Shown piece by piece: positions 8,766-17,804 of a stretch of DNA of 64,000 nucleotides. The position numbers were made by a program, and so were the translations under genes. Position 1 is the first letter of the stretch, and each line of letters opens with the position of its first letter. Source of the DNA: Thermodesulfovibrio yellowstonii DSM 11347 (lineage in GTDB: Bacteria; Nitrospirota; Thermodesulfovibrionia; Thermodesulfovibrionales; Thermodesulfovibrionaceae); the NCBI RefSeq assembly GCF_000020985.1, contig NC_011296.1, forward strand, positions 1,416,001 to 1,480,000, in the 5' to 3' direction. The notes under the pieces were generated by a model. It did no database searches. It saw only the letters and a list, made by a program, of their open reading frames with translations, and was not told where the DNA came from.

Positions 8766-10057
8766 TTTGGTAGAAGTTCTCCTACTGTTAAATTATCAAA
8801 ATTAAAGTATTTTTTAGCTACTTTCTGAACATCATCTGCTGTCACTTTCATTATATCTTCTCTGTATCTGTCAATCATTTTCCAACTTCCAAGAATCTCA
8901 AATTTGCCTATATAAAGAGCATGTCCAAAAACAGAATCCTGACTAAAAAGGAAAGAAGCCTCTACCTGATTTCTTGCTTTTTCAATTTCTATGTCAGAAG
9001 GAGCTTCGTTTTTTATTTTTTCAATCTCTTCTTTTACAATTTTTTCCACTTCATTAATTTTACCCACGTCTTTTACTGATACAACAATAAAAAATAAAAA
9101 TCCATCCCTGCTTAATGCTGAATTACCTGTTGAGACATCAACTGCTAAAGCAGTTTCATTTACAAGCTTTCTGTAAAGTCTTGAGCTTTTACCTTCTCCA
9201 AGTATTGTGCTCAAAACCTCAAGATAAAGACTATCTCTATTAGGATAAGCAGGAACCTTATAAGCCATTACAAGCATTGGCAGATGAGTTTGTCTTTTCA
9301 GGATAACTCTCTTTTCTCCGTATTGCTTTGGTTCATAAAGAATCTTTCTGGAAGGAACATCACAAGAAGAAATATTTTCAAATTTTTCTTTTATTTTTTC
9401 TCTGACTTCGGTTACTTTTATATCTCCTGCAACAATAATAAATGCATTATGAGGGCAGTAATATTTATGATAATAATTTTTTATGTCATTAAGAGTAATA
9501 GTTTGAATGTCCTCGCTCCAGCCAATCACAGGCTTGCGATATGGATGTTGTTTGAAGGCTATTCCAAGAACTTCTTCAATTATAAGGCTTTCAGGATCAT
9601 CTTCATATCGCTGTCTGCGTTCTTCAAGAACAATCTTTTTTTCAAGTTCAAAATCTTCAAGATTAAATAGCAAATTTGCCATTCTGTCAGATTCAAGGTC
9701 AATTGATGTTTGAAGCTTTGAAGGAGAAAGTTTTTGAAAATAAACAGTATAATCCTTTGTTGTAAAGGCATTATCAATTCCACCCTGTGATTGAACTATT
9801 TTTGAGAAAACATTGCCTGGGTAATTTTTACTTCCCCTGAACATTAAATGTTCAAGAAGATGACTTATCCCTGATTTGCCTTCTGGCTCATCTATAGCTC
9901 CAACTTTATACCATACCTGAAAAGTTGCAACAGGCGATGAATGGTCTTCAATATATATCACCTTCAGACCATTGTTTAAGACTTCTTCCTTAATCTCAGA
10001 GAATCCCATAAATGGAAATATTAAAATAAAAATCAAAGATAATACAAGATGTTTCAT
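8762..10057 (-). CDS. M16 family zinc protease, catalytic subunit
   Basis: 431 residues with an N-terminal signal peptide (about 1-20). The inverted zinc motif HLLEH is at 66-70 with the family context GISHLLEHLMFRGS, and the third-ligand region is VLEERRQRYEDDP. The C-terminal repeat lacks the RxxxY pair found in the neighbouring M16 protein, which supports a catalytic/non-catalytic heterodimer. The start overlaps the stop of the receiver gene as ATGA. Peptide substrates are unknown. It ends the chain galT-glgA-kinase-receiver-M16-M16. Confidence 0.92.
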   Translation of the reverse strand: MKHLVLSLIFILIFPFMGFSEIKEEVLNNGLKVIYIEDHSSPVATFQVWYKVGAIDEPEGKSGISHLLEHLMFRGSKNYPGNVFSKIVQSQGGIDNAFTTKDYTVYFQKLSPSKLQTSIDLESDRMANLLFNLEDFELEKKIVLEERRQRYEDDPESLIIEEVLGIAFKQHPYRKPVIGWSEDIQTITLNDIKNYYHKYYCPHNAFIIVAGDIKVTEVREKIKEKFENISSCDVPSRKILYEPKQYGEKRVILKRQTHLPMLVMAYKVPAYPNRDSLYLEVLSTILGEGKSSRLYRKLVNETALAVDVSTGNSALSRDGFLFFIVVSVKDVGKINEVEKIVKEEIEKIKNEAPSDIEIEKARNQVEASFLFSQDSVFGHALYIGKFEILGSWKMIDRYREDIMKVTADDVQKVAKKYFNFDNLTVGELLPK

Positions 10058-10413
10058 TTTATTCCAAATTTTTCTGCAATTTCTTTAATCGTCTCCTTCA
10101 AAGGAGTCAAATCAGATGATTTAACAACATAGGCATCTGATGCCCATATGGAAAAATCATCTCTGTAATCATAAGCAGTAAGCATTATTACAGGAATATT
10201 AGGATTTTTCTGCTTTAACTGTCTTAGAACTTGAATTCCATCAATGTCTGGCATCATTATATCAAGTGTTACTATATCTGGATTCTGAGTTTCAAAAAGT
10301 TCAATAGCTTCTTTGCCTGAGTTTGCTGTAATAACTTCATATCCTTCATCTTCAAGCTCAGCTTTATAAAGCATCAATATGTTTTTTTCATCATCAACCA
10401 CCAAAATCTTCAT
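10054..10413 (-). CDS. Single-domain response regulator (CheY-like receiver)
   Basis: 119 residues, receiver domain only. The acidic pair is in VVDDEKN, the phospho-acceptor is Asp51 in TLDIMMPDIDG, the switch Thr is in IMLTAYDY, and the conserved Lys is in VVKSSDL. There is no output domain. The gene overlaps the 3' end of the large histidine kinase by 20 bases, so that kinase is its likely phosphodonor. Output must be through protein contact or phosphorelay. Confidence 0.92.
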   Translation of the reverse strand: MKILVVDDEKNILMLYKAELEDEGYEVITANSGKEAIELFETQNPDIVTLDIMMPDIDGIQVLRQLKQKNPNIPVIMLTAYDYRDDFSIWASDAYVVKSSDLTPLKETIKEIAEKFGIK

Positions 10414-13048
10414 TCTCTCCTCCTTCTTTATGTAATGGCAAATAAACTCTGAATATTGTTCCTTTATTAATTTCGCTTTCTACTTTGATTATACCACCAT
10501 GCTCCTCAACAATTCTTTTTGAGATAGCAAGCCCTAATCCTGTTCCACTAATTTTTGTTGTAAAAAATGGGTCAAAAATTCTTTTCAGATTTTCTTTCTG
10601 TATTCCGCATCCTGTATCTTCAACTTCAATTAAAAGATACTCTTTTTGGATATCGGGTATTTCTACTGGTAGTTTATCTGCTTTTTCTATTTTTAGTGTT
10701 ATTAATCCATCTTTTGTTGCTTCATTTGCATTAGAAATCAAGTTCAAAAGCACTTCTTTCAATTTATCATAATTACCAGGCACTGAAAAATCTTCTTTAA
10801 CTATGACTTTAAATTCGTTATTATTCTCTTTTAAGGTGGACTCAACAAAATTAATTACATTATCCACAAGTCCCTTAATCTTAAATGATTCCTTGCCGAT
10901 TGGATAAGGTTTTACAAAGCTTAAAATTTCATTTAAAATTCTTTCAAGTCTTTTTACCTCCTCAATTATGACTTTTATATACTCCTTAGACTTTTCCTCT
11001 TTCAAGTCTTTATCAAGTCTTTTTGCAAAACCACCAATTGCAAGCAAAGGATTTCTTATCTCATGAGCAACCTTTGCTGCCATTTCTCCAAGAGCTGCCA
11101 TTTTCTCCATTGATATGATTTTTTCTTTTAAGTTTCTGAGTTCTGTTATATTTTTTGCTACATTGATGGTTCCTATAACATTATTGTTTTTATCAAATAT
11201 TGGAGAGCTTGATATGAGATAAACCCCTTCAAGATAATTTTCTTCAAGTTCTCCAACCTGAGGTCTGCCTGTTTCAATGGCTTTTCTATGTGGACACTCC
11301 TGTAATGGGGAATTAGTTCTGTGAATGAGTTTAAAACATTTCTTGCCAACTACTTCATTTTCCTTTAGTCCAATTGCATTTAGAAATGAGTGATTTACTT
11401 TTTTGATTGTATAATTTTCGTCAGTGTAATAAATTAGGTCTGTTATTGAATTGAAAAGCATTTCAAGCTCTTTTTCTGCCTTTTCTATTTTGTCAAATAT
11501 CCAAGCATTCTCTATTGCACCTGCTACTTGGTCAGCAAATCCCTTTAAAAAATGAATATCCTGTTCAGTAATCGGTTTTCTTGTATACAAATTGTCAACC
11601 CAGACCGCTCCTATTGCTTTGTCCTTTGAAAAAAGCGGGATTACAGCATAAGCAAAACTTCCAAGTTGCTGAATTATCACTGGGTCTGCTTCTTCTTTGT
11701 GAACATCTTTGATATTAAAAATTTTCCCTTCTTTTACAGCTCTCACAATTGGCGTGTTGTCACTCAAAGGAATTGAAATATTCCTGCAAAGTCTTTCAAG
11801 GAAACTATCTTGTTCAAACTCTCTTTTATTCAATTCATCAAGAACTTCAAAGAGAGTTTTCTTTTCCCTTGCCATACTTGACCATATCTGCCATGCTTCT
11901 TCGTAACTTGAAGGACCTACAGCCATAATTCCTTTTAAAACATTATTTTCCTCATCTACAAGAAAAAGAACTGCCCTGTTAAAGCCGAGTCCTTCACCCA
12001 TTGTAATTACTGTAAGTATCATTCTTAAAAGTTTATTGAGGTCTAAGGTGCTTCTTACAGCAGAGCTTATAAAAAGAATTTTTGTAAGTTCTTCATTTCT
12101 TCTTATTAAGTCTCTTTCAAGTCTTTTCTTTTCTGTAATATCTCTTATTATTCGGCTGACACCTATTATTTCTCCATTTGAGCTTTTTATAGGCGACATA
12201 GTAAGGCTTACCTCTACGAGTTTGCCCTCTTTGGTTACCATTATTGTTTCTATGTCTTTTAAGATTTCATCATTCTTAATCCTTTCAAAATATATTTTTT
12301 CCATTTCTCGTAAAAAATCAGGGATAATAGGCAGAGGTTTTTCAATAACTTCTTCATTTGTATAACCAAAAATATTCTCTGCACCTTTATTCCACGCTGT
12401 TACAATATTATCCATATCAGTAGCTATAATAGCATCAGCAGAACTCTGAATAAGGCTCTCAAGATAACTTTTGAGTTCCTCAATTTGAGCCATTACTTTC
12501 ATAGTGTGAATTTCTCTTTCTCTTAACTCATTAAATTTTAAAGATTTAAGAATGATTAGAGAGGCAATTGCTGAAAAAAGTTCTCCAATTGCTACGTCTT
12601 CTTCATCAAATTCACCAAAATTTTTTTCAGAAACAGTTAAATTCTTTGTAACTGTGTCATCAGAAAAATATTTTTGCATTTTATTGTAAACAGCAATTGT
12701 TCCAATATTTTCTTCTTTTATCTTTAATGGAATACATATTGCTGAATAAGCAGGAATGTCAAGTTGTTTTCCTTCAAGTTGAGCTTTATTAAATGTTTTT
12801 ACTTTACCTTCTTTTAAAACTTCGCCACATATTCCTTCATCAGATTTCAGGATAGTTTTGTCTGAGCTAATGTTATAGGTGGCAGTAATATGTAAATATC
12901 CGTTTTTGATAAGTCTTATAATCCCTCCCTGAGCATTCATTAATTCACAAACATAATAGATAAGTCTTTCAAGCAGAATATCAATATCTTCATATATCTC
13001 AAGGAGTTTTAATAATTCAAATAGTGCCTGTCTTTCTTTCTCTTTCAC
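10394..13048 (-). CDS. Cytoplasmic multi-sensor histidine kinase (GAF-PAS-GAF-PAS-HisKA-HATPase)
   Basis: 884 residues with no membrane helix. In order: a GAF-like domain (about 15-165), a PAS domain (about 190-310, FGYTNEEVIEKPL), a second GAF domain (about 330-510), a PAS domain with CxxxxHR..PLQECPHRKA (about 525-640), HisKA with phospho-acceptor KVAHEIRNPLLAIGGF, and a HATPase with N box LLNLISNANEAT and G boxes EDTGCGIQ and GTGLGLAIS. The cysteine/histidine segment inside PAS2 could bind metal or heme, but this is unproven. The start is GTG 13048 with GAGGA 8 bases upstream, inside the end of glgA (32-base overlap). The signal is intracellular and unknown. Confidence 0.9.
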   Translation of the reverse strand: MKEKERQALFELLKLLEIYEDIDILLERLIYYVCELMNAQGGIIRLIKNGYLHITATYNISSDKTILKSDEGICGEVLKEGKVKTFNKAQLEGKQLDIPAYSAICIPLKIKEENIGTIAVYNKMQKYFSDDTVTKNLTVSEKNFGEFDEEDVAIGELFSAIASLIILKSLKFNELREREIHTMKVMAQIEELKSYLESLIQSSADAIIATDMDNIVTAWNKGAENIFGYTNEEVIEKPLPIIPDFLREMEKIYFERIKNDEILKDIETIMVTKEGKLVEVSLTMSPIKSSNGEIIGVSRIIRDITEKKRLERDLIRRNEELTKILFISSAVRSTLDLNKLLRMILTVITMGEGLGFNRAVLFLVDEENNVLKGIMAVGPSSYEEAWQIWSSMAREKKTLFEVLDELNKREFEQDSFLERLCRNISIPLSDNTPIVRAVKEGKIFNIKDVHKEEADPVIIQQLGSFAYAVIPLFSKDKAIGAVWVDNLYTRKPITEQDIHFLKGFADQVAGAIENAWIFDKIEKAEKELEMLFNSITDLIYYTDENYTIKKVNHSFLNAIGLKENEVVGKKCFKLIHRTNSPLQECPHRKAIETGRPQVGELEENYLEGVYLISSSPIFDKNNNVIGTINVAKNITELRNLKEKIISMEKMAALGEMAAKVAHEIRNPLLAIGGFAKRLDKDLKEEKSKEYIKVIIEEVKRLERILNEILSFVKPYPIGKESFKIKGLVDNVINFVESTLKENNNEFKVIVKEDFSVPGNYDKLKEVLLNLISNANEATKDGLITLKIEKADKLPVEIPDIQKEYLLIEVEDTGCGIQKENLKRIFDPFFTTKISGTGLGLAISKRIVEEHGGIIKVESEINKGTIFRVYLPLHKEGGENEDFGG

Positions 13049-14510
13049 CTATCAGTCCTCTGTATAGTTCAATATATTTTTTGCTGGAATTACTCCAGGA
13101 AAAATCTCTTTTCATAGCTTCACGAATCATCTCCAAAAATTTCTGTTTATTGTTATATATTTCAATAAAACGAGAAATTGCATGAGTTAAAGCACTACTA
13201 CTGTATTCACTAAAAAGAAAACCTGTTACCTTGTCTTCAACTGTGTCTGAAAGACCACCTGTTTTTCTGCATATAGGAATAGTTCCATATCGCATGGCAA
13301 TAAGTTGGCTCAAACCACATGGCTCATATCTTGATGGAACAAGTAAGCTATCTGCACCTGCATATATTTTATGAGCTAAAGCTTCATCAAATCCAATAAA
13401 TGCAAATACCTTTGAAGGATAACTGTTTTGAAGTTCTCTAATTTTGTGCTCATAATAACTCTCTCCAGTTCCTTCAAATATAAAACTTATTCCATTTTTA
13501 ATTAAATTCGGCATTGCATCAACAACTATATCTATGCCCTTTTGATAAACCATTCGCCCTATAAATGCAATGATGGGATCTTGTAAAGAAGAGTTTATCC
13601 CTGCAAGGGCTATCAAATCTTCTTTATTTTTCTGTTTATCATTGATGTTTTGTAAACCATACTTTTTAGCAATAAACGGATCTTCTTCAGGATTCCATAT
13701 TTTATAATCAATGCCATTTATTATACCTACAAGATTTTCTTTTCTTTTCCGCAAGACTCCATCAAGTCCTGCTCCATAATCTGGAGTTAATATTTCCTTT
13801 GCATAGGTAGGACTTACAGTAGTAATAATGTCTGCATTGAAAAGACCCCCTTTAAGAAAATTTACCATCCCATAAAATTCAAGTCCGTCTATATGAAACA
13901 TCTCCTGTCCAAAACCTGTCAGTTCAAGTTTCTCGCGAGGGAATATCCCCTGATATCCAAGATTATGAACTGTAAGGACGGTTTTTGTTTTTTCAAAGCA
14001 TGAACATTCTCTGTAAAGCGTTTTTAAATAAAGAGGAATTAAAGCTGTATGCCAGTCATGGCAATGAATAACATCAAAATTTAAATTCATAATTTTGCAT
14101 ATTTCAAGAACTGCTCTTGAAAAAAATACAAATCTTTCAGCATTATCAAGATACTCACCATGGTTTGTTCCATAAAGTTCGTTTCTATCAAAAAAATTAT
14201 TATGTTCAATAAAAAATAAGTTTCCTTTTTTGGAAGGCTCAATAATTAAATTATCATCAGAGTCAACAGAAACCTTTGCAACTCTTACAGCACCAAAAAG
14301 AGTGTTCAAACCGATAGGAGCGCCATAAACTATTTCAGCATTTACTACGGAATTGGAAAAATTATCTCTTGTTATTTTATAAAATGGAAGAAAAAGGGTA
14401 ACATCAATACCTGCTTTAATAAACTCTTTAAAGAGTGAACCCACTACATCACCAAGTCCTCCTGTTTTTGAAAAAGGATAGGCTTCTGCAGAAACAAGAG
14501 CTAATTTCAT
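13017..14510 (-). CDS. glgA: Glycogen synthase (ADP-glucose type, GT5)
   Basis: 497 residues, normal for GlgA. The N-terminal ADP-glucose motif KTGGLGDVVGSL (about 15-26) is present, as are HCHDWHTALIP and the C-terminal active-site segment PSRYEPCGLSQLIAMRYGTIP. It elongates alpha-1,4-glucan chains from ADP-glucose in the cytoplasm. It overlaps galT by four bases upstream and the kinase gene by 32 bases downstream, linking glucan storage and hexose-1-phosphate metabolism to this two-component system. Confidence 0.94.
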   Translation of the reverse strand: MKLALVSAEAYPFSKTGGLGDVVGSLFKEFIKAGIDVTLFLPFYKITRDNFSNSVVNAEIVYGAPIGLNTLFGAVRVAKVSVDSDDNLIIEPSKKGNLFFIEHNNFFDRNELYGTNHGEYLDNAERFVFFSRAVLEICKIMNLNFDVIHCHDWHTALIPLYLKTLYRECSCFEKTKTVLTVHNLGYQGIFPREKLELTGFGQEMFHIDGLEFYGMVNFLKGGLFNADIITTVSPTYAKEILTPDYGAGLDGVLRKRKENLVGIINGIDYKIWNPEEDPFIAKKYGLQNINDKQKNKEDLIALAGINSSLQDPIIAFIGRMVYQKGIDIVVDAMPNLIKNGISFIFEGTGESYYEHKIRELQNSYPSKVFAFIGFDEALAHKIYAGADSLLVPSRYEPCGLSQLIAMRYGTIPICRKTGGLSDTVEDKVTGFLFSEYSSSALTHAISRFIEIYNNKQKFLEMIREAMKRDFSWSNSSKKYIELYRGLIGERERKTGTI

Positions 14511-15505
14511 ATTTTAGCCTCCCGCATAAACTTAGCAGCTTCTTCGGGCGGAGTTGGATTTATAAAAAATCCTGAACCCCATTCAAATCCTGCTGTCTTT
14601 GTAAGCTTTGGAATTATCTCAATATGCCAGTGATAGTATTCATTTATCTCATCCTGAAAGGGAGAAGTGTGAATTACATAGTTATATGGAGGAGTTTCAA
14701 GAACTGCATCCAGCTTTTTAAGAGTTGTCTGAAGGGTTTCTGCAAGAAGGCTAAAGCTTTTTTCTCTTGGTTCAAAACGGGATTCGTGTCTTTTGGGTAA
14801 TATCCATGTTTCAAATGGTTCTCTTGGTGCAAATGGTGCTAAAACAATATAAGCATCATTTTGATAAATTATTCTTTTTTCAAACTCAAGTTCCTGCGCT
14901 ATTATGTCACAGAATATACATCTGTCTCTTAATTCAAAATATCTTTTAGCTGAATTCATTTCATCTTTTACAATATGAGGAATAATTGGTAAAGCAATTA
15001 ACTGGCTATGAGTATGTTCAATTGATGCACCTGCTGCTTCACCTTCATTTTTAAAAACAAGAACATATTTAAAACGAACATCTTTTTTAAGGTCTGTAAT
15101 TCTAAAATAGTAAGCCCATAAAACATCTTCAACTGCTTTAAGTGACATTGTAGAAAGAGACAAAAGATGGTCAGGTGTTTCTATAATTACCTCATGAGCA
15201 CCGATACCGTTCATCTTATCATAAATCCCTTCACCTCTTTTGTTAAGTTCTCCATGAATCTGCAATGCAGGAAATTTATTCGGAACCACCCTTAATGTCC
15301 AGCCAGGTGTATTTGGAGCTGTATTTGGTGGTCTGAAAGCAATTATTTCCTGTGGTGCTGTATATTCATTACCTGGACAAAAAGGACAGAATCCTTTAAT
15401 TTTTCTTTTTTGACTTACGGATGCAAAATCAGAAGGTCTTTTACCTCTTTCAACTGCAATAATAACCCATCTTCCAGATATAGGATCTCTTCTCAGTTCT
15501 GACAT
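14507..15505 (-). CDS. galT: Galactose-1-phosphate uridylyltransferase (HIT superfamily)
   Basis: 332 residues from ATG 15503-15505, chosen because GGAGGA lies 6 bases upstream and the protein then begins MSELRRDPISGRWVII, the usual GalT opening. A zinc-binding CPFCPGNE motif is near residue 40, HTHSQLIALP lies mid-protein, CIFCDI is a second Cys pair, and the active-site HxH region is YHWHIEIIP. It exchanges uridylyl groups between UDP-glucose and hexose-1-phosphate. The adjacent glgA suggests it feeds or drains glucose-1-phosphate for glycogen. An ADP/NDP-specific variant such as the galT-like adenylyltransferases cannot be excluded. Confidence 0.88.
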   Translation of the reverse strand: MSELRRDPISGRWVIIAVERGKRPSDFASVSQKRKIKGFCPFCPGNEYTAPQEIIAFRPPNTAPNTPGWTLRVVPNKFPALQIHGELNKRGEGIYDKMNGIGAHEVIIETPDHLLSLSTMSLKAVEDVLWAYYFRITDLKKDVRFKYVLVFKNEGEAAGASIEHTHSQLIALPIIPHIVKDEMNSAKRYFELRDRCIFCDIIAQELEFEKRIIYQNDAYIVLAPFAPREPFETWILPKRHESRFEPREKSFSLLAETLQTTLKKLDAVLETPPYNYVIHTSPFQDEINEYYHWHIEIIPKLTKTAGFEWGSGFFINPTPPEEAAKFMREAKI

Positions 15506-15542
15506 GTTGTCCTCCAAATTAATAAAATCTATAGTTAATTTT

Positions 15543-15548
15543 GTATAA
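15543..15548 (+). promoter_or_regulatory. TATAAT box before the metallo-hydrolase gene
   Basis: A perfect TATAAT lies ten bases before the GTG start at 15559 with no Shine-Dalgarno sequence between, implying a leaderless or nearly leaderless transcript. The overlapping bases ATTATA (15549-15554) also give TATAAT on the minus strand, suiting a divergent galT promoter. The -35 regions are weak. Confidence 0.45.
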
Positions 15549-15558
15549 TTATACCATT

Positions 15559-16578
15559 GTGGCAAGACTTTTTCATTATAGAGTTATAAACAATGCCTTT
15601 GGAGACCCTTGTGTTTTTTTGCGACTTCTTAGAGAAAGAAGAGCCTTCCTGTTTGATGTAGGAGATATAAGAAAAATTCCATTTAATGAAATTCTTAAAG
15701 TAAGTGATATCTTCGTTACCCATACTCATATTGACCACTTCATAGGATTTGACCAAGTTATACGAGCTGTTTTAAGAAGACAGGAACCTCTTAGAGTTTT
15801 TGGACCTAAAAACCTCATTGAATGCGTTCATGGAAAGCTTAAAGGATATACATGGAATCTTGTTGCTGATTATCCCCTTCAGATTGAAGCCTATGCTATT
15901 ACAGAAAATAGGCTTAAAAGAGCAAAATTTGTAGCTTCAAATAGTTTTAAAATTGAAAAACTAAAAGATTTGTCAATAAAAGATAATATAATAGTTCAAG
16001 AGCCTTTGTTTAAAGTTAAAGCAATTGAGCTTTCTCATGGCATACCTGTTATTGCCTATTCCATAGAAGAAGATTTTCATATAAATATCAACAAAGTAGA
16101 ACTTCAAAATTCAGGATTTCAGATAGGACCATGGCTTGGAGAGTTAAAAAAATTAATAAAACAGAATTATGAATATGAACCAATAAAAATGCTTGAACCC
16201 AAAAATAAATCTTCAAATATCATAGTAGAAACTCCAAAGGGAAAGTTTAAAATTGAAGAACTTTTTTCTCTTTTAAAAATTACAAAGGGTGAGAAAATTT
16301 CCTATGTCATGGATGTCTCTCCCACAGAAGAAAATATTGAAAAAATAGTTGAATTTGTAAAAGGCTCTGATATCCTTTTCTGTGAAGCATATTTCCTTAA
16401 TAAAGACAAAGACAGAGCACTTGAAAGAAATCATCTAACAGCAGCAGTTGCAGGAACAATTGCCAGAGAAGCAAAGGTTGAAGAGCTTGTAATACTTCAT
16501 ATTTCTCCCAAATATATTGAAAATCCTCAAGAGATTTATAAAGAGGTGGAACTATCAAGATCAGGCGTTTTACTGTAA
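15559..16578 (+). CDS. Metallo-beta-lactamase-fold hydrolase, ribonuclease Z-like
   Basis: 339 residues from GTG 15559 (an upstream TTG at 15541 is also open, but lies within the promoter). The metal motif is THTHIDHFIGFDQ (HxHxDH). Further ligands are expected at SHG (about residue 163), VMDVSPTEEN and the terminal ILHISPKY. This is the tRNase Z/ElaC arrangement, but the central region with many lysines is unlike short RNase Z. It could process tRNA 3' ends or act on another phosphodiester. It overlaps the following kinase gene and may be co-transcribed with the NtrC system. Confidence 0.78.
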   Translation: MARLFHYRVINNAFGDPCVFLRLLRERRAFLFDVGDIRKIPFNEILKVSDIFVTHTHIDHFIGFDQVIRAVLRRQEPLRVFGPKNLIECVHGKLKGYTWNLVADYPLQIEAYAITENRLKRAKFVASNSFKIEKLKDLSIKDNIIVQEPLFKVKAIELSHGIPVIAYSIEEDFHININKVELQNSGFQIGPWLGELKKLIKQNYEYEPIKMLEPKNKSSNIIVETPKGKFKIEELFSLLKITKGEKISYVMDVSPTEENIEKIVEFVKGSDILFCEAYFLNKDKDRALERNHLTAAVAGTIAREAKVEELVILHISPKYIENPQEIYKEVELSRSGVLL

Positions 16579-16583
16579 AAGCA

Positions 16584-17804
16584 TTGATTTTAATTATTGT
16601 TCTGCTTTCCTCCGCAAGCCTTATTATAAGCGGATATCTTCTATATAAAAATGCACATAAAGCCACAGAAGAAGCACTTAAGATGCAGGCATTGGGGATA
16701 ACTATAACTCTAAATAGCTTAATACAGAATTTAAGTATGGAAAAATTACAGATTGAAGGAAGCCTAATAATGTCTCAAATACTTCTTGACGAAAGATGGC
16801 AGGGTGTAGCTTTTCTTTCCCTTTATGATAAAAAAGGGAAAATTGTTCTTCATTCAAATCCCAATCTTATTGGAAGCAAGATTAATGGAATAGAGGATTT
16901 ATTCAATAAAGAAAGTCCATACTATCACAAAGTTATACTTGGGACAGGAGAAGAAGTTTTTTTATCTGATACAAAAATCAATATAAATAAGAATCAATAC
17001 ATATTAAGAGTTGCCCTTCATCTTTATCCAGCAGAAACCCTTTTGAGAGCCTCAAAAATACATCTTATTTTTATATTCTTGTCCGCATTTATTGTAATTT
17101 TTGCAGGCATAACCACAATATTCATATTTAAGAAGATTGAAAAAATGCAAATTAAAATGAGAGAACTTGAAAATCTTTCACTTCTTTCAAAAGTTTTAGC
17201 TCATGAGATAAGAAATCCTCTTGGAAGCATAAAAGGTTTTGCTCAGTATCTTTTTAAAAAAATTCCAGATATTTCCTTAAAGGAATACTTAGATATCATC
17301 ATTAAAGAAAGTATGCGACTTGAGAGGTTGACAAATGAACTTTCAATATATGCTAACCCAGAAAATGTCAATCTAAAAGAAGTTAATCTCAAGGAGATTA
17401 TTCATGAAGTTATCTTGCCCTTTATAAATCAGCATGAAGAAATAAAATTTATACAGCAGACAGACAACATTTATTTTAAAACAGACATTGATAAAATGAA
17501 ACAGATTCTTAGCAATATTATTCAAAATTCCGTTGATGCATTGACAGATACAAAGGACAAAATAATTACTATCAGGGCATATAAAACCAATGGTAAAATA
17601 AAAATTGAGATTGAAGACAGCGGAATCGGGATGGATGAACAAACATTGAAGAGGGCATTAGAGCCATTCTTTACAACAAAACCAAAAGGAACAGGGCTTG
17701 GTCTTGCAATAGTAGAGAGACTTTGCGAAGTTTTAAAGATTGATTTACAGATAAAAAGCAAAAAGGGGCAGGGAACAAAAACATGCTTAATCATCTCCGA
17801 GTAG
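16584..17804 (+). CDS. Membrane sensor histidine kinase
   Basis: 406 residues from TTG 16584. Helix 1 covers about residues 1-18, a periplasmic sensor about 20-155, helix 2 about 157-180, then HisKA with VLAHEIRNPLGSIKGF and a HATPase with LSNIIQNSVDAL, EDSGIGMD and FFTTKPKGTGLGLAI. No HAMP domain is obvious. The start is doubtful: the in-frame codons before TTG read IKIRRFTVKA, a typical basic cytoplasmic head for such a kinase, and begin with ATC at 16554 right after AGAGGTGG. No ATG, GTG or TTG exists there. It overlaps the NtrC-type gene by 22 bases, its likely partner. Confidence 0.85.
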   Translation: MILIIVLLSSASLIISGYLLYKNAHKATEEALKMQALGITITLNSLIQNLSMEKLQIEGSLIMSQILLDERWQGVAFLSLYDKKGKIVLHSNPNLIGSKINGIEDLFNKESPYYHKVILGTGEEVFLSDTKININKNQYILRVALHLYPAETLLRASKIHLIFIFLSAFIVIFAGITTIFIFKKIEKMQIKMRELENLSLLSKVLAHEIRNPLGSIKGFAQYLFKKIPDISLKEYLDIIIKESMRLERLTNELSIYANPENVNLKEVNLKEIIHEVILPFINQHEEIKFIQQTDNIYFKTDIDKMKQILSNIIQNSVDALTDTKDKIITIRAYKTNGKIKIEIEDSGIGMDEQTLKRALEPFFTTKPKGTGLGLAIVERLCEVLKIDLQIKSKKGQGTKTCLIISE

